DNA of 64,000 nucleotides from Strobilurus pachycystidiatus (lineage: Eukaryota > Basidiomycota > Agaricomycetes > Agaricales > Physalacriaceae), in contig JAHLMK010000010.1 in the NCBI GenBank assembly GCA_019915135.1, positions 1,302,001 to 1,366,000 on the forward strand, in the 5' to 3' direction. This document shows, piece by piece, positions 44,867 to 53,690 of this stretch (within the stretch, counting starts at the first letter, position 1; each line of letters begins with the position of its first letter). The notes below the pieces were generated by a model, which saw only the letters and a list, made by a program, of their open reading frames with translations, was not told where the DNA came from and ran no database searches. The translations under genes and the position numbers were made by a program.

Positions 44867-46386
44867 ATGGGGTTGTACGCAAGAGATGATTGTAGATATA
44901 CAAGCACCGCCATACACCACCGACGCGACGATGACTCAGCGGCCCGTGGTCGGCAGCGTAGCGGCAGGAGGCACGGTGAACCGTGGGTTGACAGGCCTCA
45001 CTGCTTTACTTCGAGTCGCATGCCACAGTCGGCTATTCTTCCCTTTGGCCGGGTGTCCAGAGCGTGCTCATGGGTGGTAGCTTCCTCGAGGAGCGCATCC
45101 GCTCGTGGATTCATGGCCGTGGACGCTATAGTGGTCCATCCCACAGTACAGCATCTTCGGAAACGCGGAACCCCTCCTGCCGTCTCATTGAACATCATCT
45201 TCCCCCAAGAGATCTTTGACCTCATATTCTCTCATATCACATCAACTTCGACTCTCCTCGCGACGAGCTTGGTCTGCTACGGATGGGTGGAAAGCAGCAG
45301 AAAGCAACTTCGGCTAGCAATTCCCAGTCCGCAGCGTGCGACAGAACTGTGCCAGCTGCTTCATTCGCCTTACGAGACTCTTTCCCATGTTCAACTTCTC
45401 GATTTCAGGCACTCACGTCGGCAGCCTGAATCCCTCGGCGCTTATCGACGGGCTCTGAATCTCTTACGCATCAAAGGTGCCAAGATCCAGGACATACATG
45501 TCCTCTCGGACGCGTGTCCCGTCATCCTCCTCGCCCCAAAATATTTTCTCCATCTCACTACCCTCTTGTTCTGCTACGGGCACCTCAACACGGACCCTAC
45601 ACCCAATACGTTTGGTCTGACCAAATTGGAAACGATCCGCGACGTTCAGACTCTTCTCTCGTCCATCTATCACCTTCCTCACTTACGATCGTTGACTGTC
45701 TGCGTGGGACGCTACTGTGACCCACCCTTGACGCCATTGGAAGAAGTCCACCGTGACGGGATTGTCCCCCTCACGTTACTTCCGATATCACACCTCTGTA
45801 TCGCTGGGGAATACTCCCACAATTTGGTCGCATGGCTGCAACTTCGTTGCAGAAACCTTGTGTCTCTCGACCTCGACACACAGTGGCAACATCACAAAAC
45901 ATTCAGTATTCTAGGTGTAGAGAGACTTCTCGGCGACAACTGCAAGACTCTTCGCCACGTCATTCTGCCAACATACCGAGAGACCAAAGACGGCGGTAAG
46001 TCAGATATTTCTAATTTACTTGCTGTTATATTCATGGCAACTGTTATGAATCAACAGCCACGTACTATGACCTTCAAAAGTTGAGGAGTCTCAAAACCTT
46101 ACAGGTGGTCATAAAGTTAAGTCGTTGGGCGTATTTAATAGAAGGTACTTTGGACAGAGCTTTGGAATTGGCCTTCCGCACCTTGGAGAGCCTTGATCCA
46201 CTGCACCCTCCAAATTCTATGATCATTCGGATTTGCAACGAGTCCTTTCGTTGTCATTTCACAGAGGATCATTTGGCTCGCATCGACGCGTTCATGACAA
46301 GATTGGGCAATCCGGTCACGCATACTTCTACGTCGGTTGAATACCAGCCATGGGAATCCTCGGCTACTACGACGGTCCGTAAGTGA
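44867..46386 (+). CDS. F-box-like protein (family member C), no membrane span
   Basis: Exons 44867-45995 and 46058-46386 (62-nt intron at the family position) give 485 residues. The F-box-like segment is IIFPQEIFDLIFSHITST, then LVCYGWVESSRKQL. LRR-like strands as in member B follow, and the C-terminus ends VEYQPWESSATTTVRK instead of the usual short VEY-x-x-V end. The N-terminal 50 residues are doubtful: the sequence equivalent to member B's start (ATGACTCAGCGGCCCGTGG at 44931) is in another frame here, so the real start may be a later Met or an upstream intron may exist. High nucleotide similarity to 42773-44208 marks a recent tandem duplicate. Its convergent neighbour is the intact cupin at 46474. 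Confidence 0.8.
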
Positions 46387-46473
46387 TGAAGAGGTGTTAG
46401 AGAAGTACTAGTAGTCCGGGCATAAAACTGGCAAAGCAGATACAATTTCCATGAAAACAGACACCCCGACCGA

Positions 46474-47296
46474 CTAAGTACTCTTGTCCCCAAACACCTT
46501 ATACTCGACCTCATACCCACCAATCATTCTCCCGATCCACCGCCCCAGCACGACGTTCATGAGCCACCCCAAACCCAACGGCGGGTCGCACAGCACCACG
46601 TCCGCGTGGTCCAAGAACGCGAGCATCTGCCACAGCGCAGGCGGCTTCCCGACATTTACGCACGCGCTCAAGTACCCATAAAAGTTCTTCACGAAGATCT
46701 CGTCGAAACCGGGATTAGGGCCCCCCTTGACGCTGATGGTCACGTCGAGGTCCTCCCCGCTTTCTGGTGCAGACCAGAATGTGTGTGGGGAGGAGGGGCC
46801 GGGGGAGATGGTGACGGATTGTCCGGCGGTTATGGTCCCTTCTTTGCCTTGCAATGTGTAGGCCATGATACCGGAGTTGACGGTGAAGGTTTCGGTTTGG
46901 TAGATGTGGTAGTGGAGGGGAGCTGGAGGCGTGTGAGACTGACGATGGATGGAAATGAATGGATTTACTCACGCGTAGCAGTGCTTTCCCTCCCAGCACC
47001 GGTGTGTGGGTTGTTCGCTTTGAATATCTGCCGCGAAGTAAAGTTGCCCACGCCGTCAGCGCCCAAGAAGTATGTCTTCAGCGCTCCGTCAAAGTAGAGC
47101 CACGCGCCGTCCGCATCGACGGCTATTGGTTTCAGGTCATGCTAATGTCGCGATAAGTCAACGTTTGTTGCAAGAGATAGCAAGCGAAGCAAGCGGGCGC
47201 GGATAGAAAAACATGCCAAAATGTATGAGCAAACGTCAGAATAGGTGGCACGAAGAGAGAACAGCAATGCACCTTCGGAAACAAAGTAGCAAACAT
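46474..47296 (-). CDS. Cupin-fold protein (minus copy)
   Basis: Three exons, 47296-47273, 47141-46973 and 46922-46474, give 213 residues. The first exon encodes only MFATLFPK. The metal-site motif HYHIYQTETFTVNSG matches the cupin signature (HxH, 4 residues, E, 6 residues, G) and GPSSPHTFW is the second cupin motif (P-G...H, here slightly altered). The C-terminal 80 residues (GFDEIFVKNFYGYLSACVN, HADVVLCDP, GRWIGRMIGGYEVEYKVF) form a conserved extension that is not part of the barrel. Its twin at 47996-48760 has the same exon phases and the same length. No signal peptide. Cupins of this general type are often metal-dependent oxygenases or isomerases; the reaction is unknown. It sits 87 bases from the end of F-box member C, tail to tail. 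Confidence 0.84.
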
Positions 47297-47995
47297 CCTC
47301 GTAGTCCTACAACGGTACAGGTTAAGAAAGAGCCACGGGAGATTCGAGCAAGTGATTTATAGTCGCTATCAGCTGCCAAGACAGCATATTGCCGGCCGTG
47401 GCCGGTGCCTGCGCTAAATAACCGCGCAGCCACCGCGTCTTATCTTCCGCACATCACGACCCCGCTCTGAGACTCAGACCGCCCTCTCGTCGTCAGCTAT
47501 GCTCGCTCGTCCGCTTTGTATCTTCATTGGAGCTTGGGACTACCGAGACAAACGCCACCTGGCTCGTTGATGCAAGGCCGTAGCACTTCTTAGCACAAAC
47601 AAATTCTTCGTAATGACGCTGTGCATTTACTGTCAGTTGCTGGACAATGTCGTATGCTTCTTTCCTTCTGTCCTGAAAAAGCCGGAGCAAGCATACACTT
47701 CACGTTCATTGAAAACGAACGTCGGATATGAATCGGTTACTTCAGGGAAACTTGTCTAGCAAACGAGGTATGCTAAATCGATGATACCAGACTTTTCTTG
47801 GGTCATCTGTAAGAACGAATCGCAGCTGACGGTGCGTGCGAGCTCTGGGGAAGCTAAGTAACCAGAACTAATCTCATCGCAGGTCATCTGTCCCTGTCCG
47901 TGATAGCCCCTGTAACGAAGCCTCCGGAGTCCGAGCTATGCCGTCATGTCATACATATAACGAGTTTCCCTGCCCGATGGTCCACCCCAACTATC
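47297..47995. other. Divergent spacer between two cupin genes
   Basis: About 700 bases between the start codons of two oppositely oriented cupin genes, probably holding both promoters. No gene is recognised inside. Confidence 0.5.
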
Positions 47996-48760
47996 ATGGG
48001 CCTTTTCCCCAAGGTGCGTGCGCCGTCTCTCCCTCGTCCTGGTCAAAAATTGCCCGACTTCCAAGGACTAATCTTGTTCTCAGATCGACCTCGAGCCTCC
48101 AAGAATTGAAGAGGATGGTGCTTGGGTGTTCTTCGACGGCGCGGTGAAAACATGGGCAATTCAGACGGAAGACTCGGAGCCAGGGACATTCACGTCGCGG
48201 AATATATACAAGGCGAATAACCCGCACTCTGGCGCAGGGAGGGGGAGCACTATGACGCGTGCGTGTTTCGTACCCTCGTTCTTCCGTCTCCCATTCATCC
48301 ATCTTCTTCAGCGCCATATCACTGGCACATATATCAAACAGAGACCTTCACCGTCAAATCCGGGCTGATGTGCTACATCCTGGACGGCAGACAAGCCCGG
48401 CTACGTCCCGGCGAAAGCGTCTCCATCCCGCCCGGTCACTACCACACTTTCTGGAACGAGGAAACCACCGGCGTCGACCTAGAGGTATATATCACAGTCT
48501 CCGGTGGACCGAATTCGCACCCTGGATTCGATGAACTGTTCGTGCACAACTTATACGGATACTTGAGCAGCTGTGTCAAGGCGGGGAAGTCTCCGAATGT
48601 TTGTCAACTGTTGGCGTTCAATGACCATGCAGATGTGGTGGTGGCGGATTTCCCACTTTGGTCTGGGCGTTTGATGAATGTCATTCTTGGGAGGTGGTTG
48701 GGGCGGTGGATTGGAGGGTATGAAGTTGAATATAAGGAGTTCAGCGGGAAGAGTGATTGA
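47996..48760 (+). CDS. Cupin-fold protein (plus copy)
   Basis: Exons 47996-48013, 48084-48258 and 48312-48760 give 213 residues, the same length and phases as the minus-strand twin. Exon 1 encodes just MGLFPK. The cupin metal motif is complete: HWHIYQTETFTVKSG supplies HxH and Glu, and IPPGHYHTFW supplies the second His motif. Here the PG-x-x-H form is canonical, unlike the twin's SPGPSSPHTFW. The C-terminal extension (DELFVHNLYGYLSSCVKAG, FNDHADVVVADFP, GRWLGRWIGGYEVEYKEF) is shared by all three copies in the window. A predicted cytosolic small enzyme or binding protein of unknown substrate. The next gene, F-box member D, starts 202 bases downstream on the same strand. Confidence 0.87.
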
Positions 48761-48961
48761 AGATGTTGATTCGAGGACAGACTGTTATTGTAAAGCTGTA
48801 TGAATAACTTCCTCCCCCCCTGCTCTTCTATAGTGTAAGCAGTTGGTGCGACAGGTCTCGCTCCTGCTGTGTGATGATTGTCAACCGTACGTATAGCATC
48901 AGCCCGGCCGGCAATCGCGAGTTGTCTTTTGACCACGATCGTCTTTTTCCCTTCCGTTTCA

Positions 48962-50265
48962 ATGCATCTCACCCAGTTATCTTCTGCCATGATCGCGTCG
49001 GCCAGGACTGTGCGACTACGCGGAGAGATGGCCTTCGATGCAGCTCTAGTGCACCACATGGCACAGCGCCTCCGAAAGCGCACCGGAATGCTTCCTTCCA
49101 ACACCGTCTCCTGCGGTGGCATCTTTCCGCAGGAGCTCATAAACATCATACTCTCATACTGCGATGACTACACGACGCTTCTAGCATGTGGTCGTGTCTG
49201 CTACGCCTGGATGTGCAGGACCCGAAAAGAGCTTTCCTTGTACATCATCACGCCCACTGATGCGGCCAGACTCTGTCATCTACTGCACTCTCCGTACGAG
49301 ACATTTTCCCCCCACATCCGACGCCTCTCTTTCCGAGGGGGCAGTCCTGACCGATGGTCCCTCAGCCCGTCATACACCCGCCTGCTTAACCTGTTAAAGA
49401 TCAAAGGCGCGTCCATCGGGGACCTACAGGTCGGAGAGCATTGCTGTGACATCGTCCAGCTGGCGCCCCAGTACCACCCAGCCATTACGTCCCTGTCCCT
49501 CCAATACTCGACAACCTCTACGAGATTCGCCTATTCTAATCGGGAAGGAAACATATGCGATATCAGGACTTTTCTGTCAGCCACCCTTCTCTTCCCTCAT
49601 CTGCGGTTCCTCACTGTAGAGGTGGAGCTTTTCTCTGACCCGTGGATGACCAACAATCGCTCTGATTTCGCGGCTAGAGCGTCCCTTCCCCTACTTCCTA
49701 TCTCTCATTTGAGGCTACGTGGGGAGTGGTCGTTGAAATTGGTGGAATGGTTTACAATTCGTTGTCGGAGCTTGGAGGTGTTTGACTTGCATGTGGGGTG
49801 TTGCCTTCGGAGTCAGATCAGCGGCGTTACCGTTGAACAGCTCCTGGCCGCTAATTCTTCCACTCTCCGAGAAGTGACAATTTCTATTCCCAAATTTCCA
49901 GGCTTACCGCGTCGGTCATCGTCTCATTCGAAGTCATCATCAGCACTGAGAAATTGATAGCGACTCGCATAAACCTTCACGCGCTGAAGAACCTAACCTC
50001 CCTCTGTATTGTCCTGATATATATGTTCCAGGACTCACACGACGTGTTGTTGGGGAAGACGGCGATATCGACTCTGTCCACTCTTGATTTCGCTCATCTC
50101 CCGAAAGGTATCAGGATACGCGCCACTGCATTTTATGGGGATGGGCACTTGTTGCTGGAATGCACTCAGGCACAGTTGAGGGCCGTTGGACTTGTTTTGA
50201 CAAGCATGGGTTATACACTGTCATCGGAAGCAAAGACATACGTGGAATACATACAGGTAAGTTAG
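48962..50265 (+). CDS. F-box-like protein (family member D)
   Basis: Exons 48962-49910 and 49961-50265 (50-nt intron) give 417 residues. I chose the ATG at 48962 because members E and F begin at the equivalent place (M-x-LT) and all three are preceded by TTTTGACCACGA about 20-30 bases upstream. The F-box-like segment is IFPQELINIILSYCDDYTTL, then ACGRVCYAWMCRTRKEL at about residues 58-95. LRR-like strands include LLNLLKIKGASIGDLQ, LFPHLRFLTVEV and LHALKNLTSLCIVLIYM. The C-terminus ends YVEYIQVS; a GTAAG directly after IQ could be a further splice donor. Members D, E and F form a second subfamily with no N-terminal extension. SCF-type function is inferred from the family. Confidence 0.81.
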
Positions 50266-51146
50266 AGCATCACAGCCGGCTAACATTCGTGCTAACTTGC
50301 TCCCAGCTGCCATCAGCTTGACGAAGAATGTGTTGATGACAAGATGGAATTTGAGTTTGACTATTCGCGCAACGTAAATACGCGTTCCTCTCGTTGAGTC
50401 AGCGTTGACTAGCAACTGACAATCAGCCCTGTTAGATCTATATACCGCCCTCGTGCTCAGTATACTCGCCACTGAACAGATACAAACGAAATGAAACGTC
50501 ACGTCCTCGCTGGTCGGTGCGCGTCCCTGTTGACGCTGTATTCGTGGCTCAATGTCGATTGACGCTGTATTCATTGTTGATCGCATTTCGATGAAATCAA
50601 CTTTACCAACATTTCTCAACGAGCATCAGTACGTATCGTACGGACATTGGGGGAAATGTGGTGGTCGTGGCGGTTGTGGGCCTTGTTGTGGGCGTGAAGC
50701 TCGCCATGGAAAAAGTTGTGAGAGATGTTATTGTCACTGCCAGCGGAGTTCCGACTCGCGACGTGACGGACAGTGCGAACATCGTCATCGACACTGCGAA
50801 CTCGAAGCTCGCTGATAGGAGAGTCGTGAGAGAAGCCGATGTTATTTTGTCTTAGGTCGTGGCGGACGAAAGTACATACTGTATTGATGTGCACAGGAAT
50901 GCAACGGACGAACGTTGTGTAAACAAGCTGGAGAACCTGGGTCGTTTGCCATTACATATGCCACATTGCTGTTAAATAAGCCAAAGCCTGAAAGGTTCGA
51001 ATGTGTTTCAGTGATCTGTGGATCAAGGAGTCTGCCTATTGAAGAGCATGATCTTGACATGGGGCACATACCGTCATACGAACACTACTGGGTCCGAGCC
51101 CGAGCCTGGGTTGCCTTTTGACCACGACCCATATTCGTCATTCACA
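50266..51146. other. Intergenic, no recognised gene
   Basis: Several small frames exist, such as 50552-50815 (+) with CGGRGGCGPCC, but no domain, signal peptide or splice partner is convincing. The last 30 bases hold the TTTTGACCACGA motif shared with the D and F upstream regions. Confidence 0.4.
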
Positions 51147-52495
51147 ATGATTCTTACCAAGATATCCTCTCTTGTTGTCGCCTCAGCGCGAACCGCTAAA
51201 CTACGAGGACAGATGACTTATGATGCAGTTCTCGTGCATCCCATGGCGCAGCGTCTGCGAAAGCGCGCTCCCCCGGATCCTTCCCAGTCCAGAATGGACT
51301 CCGAGTCTGGGTTCATCCTTCCCGGAGAGCTCATCGACATCATACTCTCATACTGTGACAACTACCCGACGTTTCTGGTATGCAGCCGCGTTTGCTACAC
51401 CTGGATGTGCAGGTGCAGAAAACAAATGTCGTTGTACATCGCTACCCCCGCTCGTGCAGTCAGACTGTTTCGGCTGCTGCTGTCTCCCTACGAGACGCTC
51501 TCTCCCCACATCCAGAGTGTCGTCTTCCAAGACGTAGATCGCGACTTCTGGTCCCTCAACCCGAAATATATACGTACGCTCAATCTGCTCAGAATTATGC
51601 GCTCGGCCATCAGAGACTCGGATGTACACGCCGGGGAGGATTGGCGTCAAATTGTCCTACAGACAATGCACTATCATCCCAATGTCACATTTTTTTCTCT
51701 TGAATACAGGTTCTACAGGCAAGGAGCAGAAAGTCTCCGCATCAGAACTTTTCCGCCATCCGACACTCCTCCCCATTCGATCACTGCCCCGTCTGATTTC
51801 TGGCCACCATTGTTGGGCAGGCGCCCCGACCCCACGAACAGGGCTTCGCTGCCAATATCTCACCTAAACATAGGCGGAGAGTGGTCGTTGGAGTTGATAA
51901 AATGGCTTTCACTTCGCTGTCGACGCTTGGAAGAGGTACACCTAGAGGTTGTGTGCTGCGTGCCCGGTCTCCAAATCAGCAGCGCTGCTGTCGAGCAGCT
52001 CTTGGACGCTAATCGCTCGGACCTTCGAGCCCTAACGATCCCATTCAATGACAATGCGGACTCAAACGTACCGCGTCGGTCTCATTTTCATTCGGACCTA
52101 TCACCCTCTGCTGATGCCAAATCACAACAGCGCCACGTATAAACCTTCGCAGGCTGAAGAAGCTGACATCACTGTGCATCGTTCTCACACGAATGTCACA
52201 CAGAACGCAGGAATTTGTTCAACCTGCGATATCGACGCTGTCCACGCTTGATCGTGCCCATCTACCAGAACGCGTCAATATCTGCGTCGGGAAGTTTGAT
52301 GTGTTTTGGTCGGTCGTGACTAATAATGCGAAGACTCAGGAGGATCTCAGGCCGGTTGGGCGCGCATTGATAAGCCTGGGGTATAGCCTGTCGTCCAGAG
52401 CGACGGCCAGTCTGGACTACATAAGGGTAAGTCGTGCGCCGCATCTCCTCAACTTCCCAATTCATTTTGATTTGCCTCAGCCACAGAGTCCTTGA
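51147..52495 (+). CDS. F-box-like protein (family member E)
   Basis: Exons 51147-52074 and 52131-52495 (56-nt intron) give 430 residues. The protein starts MILTKISSLVVASARTAKLR; the conserved start context and upstream TTTTGACCACGA support this ATG. The F-box-like segment is ILPGELIDIILSYCDNYPTF, then VCSRVCYTWMCRCRKQM. LRR-like units follow (LNLLRIMRSAIRDSD, LSLRCRRLEEVHLEV, LRRLKKLTSLCIVLTRM). The C-terminal tail after SLDYIR is uncertain: GTAAGT follows directly, so the last 20 residues may be intronic. The intron sequence is alignable with that of member D, including GTCGGT at the donor, which argues for a recent duplication. Confidence 0.8.
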
Positions 52496-52832
52496 TCATG
52501 ACGAGATGATGCAGTGTACTATAGGATTGTAACGCGTCTGTAAGCAATGCATGTCGTGATTCGGATGAAAAATGAAGAAGACACCCGTTGAACAAGGTAC
52601 CAAATACGATCATTTGCCCCACTAGTACTTATGCCATGCCAAAGCATGGAAGGCTCGAGTTATGGATACATACCTGAGTAACAGGATGCGCATAAATGTA
52701 TAGATCGAGGTCACATCTTTCATCTACTGTAGACTAGTATTAGTAGTTCTGAAACTTGGAGGGCAAGTGTAGGCCCGAGCAGGCCGACTCTCGCGTGTTG
52801 CCTTTTGACCACGACCATCCTCATCTTCTACG
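52496..52832. other. Spacer upstream of F-box member F
   Basis: No coding feature. It contains the TTTTGACCACGACC motif at about 52803, shared with the upstream regions of members D and E. Confidence 0.45.
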
Positions 52833-53204
52833 ATGCTTCTTACCGGGATCTTCTCTTCCGTTATTGGCTCAGCGCGAGCCGCTAAACTACGAGGAGAGAT
52901 TACTTACGATGCACTGCTCGTACATCCCATGGCGCAGCGTCTGCGGAAGCGCACTCCTCAGCCTTCCACTGGCAGAGTGGACTCCGAGTCCGGGGTCGTG
53001 GGCGCCGTCTTTCCTGAAGAGCTTCTTGACATCATACTCTCGTACTGTGATGACCGCCCGACGGTCCTGGAATGCAGCCGCGTTTGCTACGCCTGGCTGT
53101 GCAGGTTCAGAAAACAGATGTCGCTGTACATCGCTACCCCCGCCGATGCAGTGAGGTTGTGCCACTGTTGTGATTACCTGAAAAGCGCGTCGAAAGTCTT
53201 CTAG
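52833..53204 (+). pseudogene. F-box-like gene (family member F), truncated next to the LTR
   Basis: The frame starts MLLTGIFSSVIGSARAAKLR and runs through the F-box-like segment (VFPEELLDIILSYCDDRPTV, then ECSRVCYAWLCRFRKQM). It follows members D and E closely until VRLCH near residue 110, where similarity ends. The next residues (CCDYLKSASKVF) are unrelated and the frame stops at 53204, four bases before the LTR. The LRR-like two thirds are missing. I infer loss of the 3' part at the retrotransposon insertion; the true 3' part may lie beyond the right edge. Confidence 0.78.
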
Positions 53205-53207
53205 CGC

Positions 53208-53565
53208 TGTTAGTTCAAAAATGCGTACGAGGATACGTACGCGTCGGGTTCGTTTGCGATGAGCTAACGAGACGATGGGTACTCGATAGAGTACCAGGTT
53301 GCTTACTGTAAGTAAGCGAAATCCGGACGAGAAGATGATTGTTGTAAGCAGTCAGTAGATTACCCGTATCTACTGACAGTTGAGCTTATAAACAGAGTAC
53401 ATAGAATATACGAGAAGTGAATAGATTAACATAGAATATACTAGCTGGAACGCCCGTCGAGAGAAGAACTGCGCACCTGCGCAGCGGGCTGGAGGCCCGA
53501 TGCCCGACGTGCCCGACGTCGGGGCTCGATCAACGAGTTGCCGAAGATTTCAGATATCCTTAACA
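53208..53565 (-). repeat. 3' LTR of the Ty3/gypsy element
   Basis: 358 bp, reading on the minus strand from TGTTAAGGATATCTG to CTAACA, so the ends are TGTTA/TAACA. A purine tract abuts its start (53566-53576). A minus-strand TATA box (TTTATAAGC, about 53384-53392) lies mid-LTR. The flanking five bases on the outer side are AGCGC (53203-53207); the partner duplication is beyond the window. Four perfect hairpins lie in the 3' half. Confidence 0.86.
53223..53377. repeat. Four perfect hairpins in the LTR
   Basis: Stems: GCGTACG/CGTACGC (53223-53229, 53236-53242); GGTACTC/GAGTACC (53278-53284, 53289-53295); GCTTACT/AGTAAGC (53301-53307, 53311-53317); GTCAGTAGAT/ATCTACTGAC (53351-53360, 53368-53377). 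Loops are 6, 4, 3 and 7 nt. Confidence 0.85.
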
Positions 53566-53576
53566 CTGCCCCCCCA
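53566..53576 (-). promoter_or_regulatory. Polypurine tract
   Basis: The minus strand reads TGGGGGGGCAG directly before the LTR start TGTTAAGG. This is the usual plus-strand DNA priming site of an LTR retrotransposon. Confidence 0.8.
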
Positions 53577-53690
53577 GTCTTCTGTAGCTCGTTGATTCAG
53601 CTTTGCAACTCTTCTAGTTACTTGCCCTTACCTGTTTCCCATGACATTTCTAAGCATTCCCATCTATCATTCGGATTCCGGTACTTAGCA

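Noticed and set aside
50552..50815. Cys/Gly-rich small frame as a secreted cysteine-rich peptide
   Set aside because: No signal peptide and it ends without conserved pattern; likely chance.
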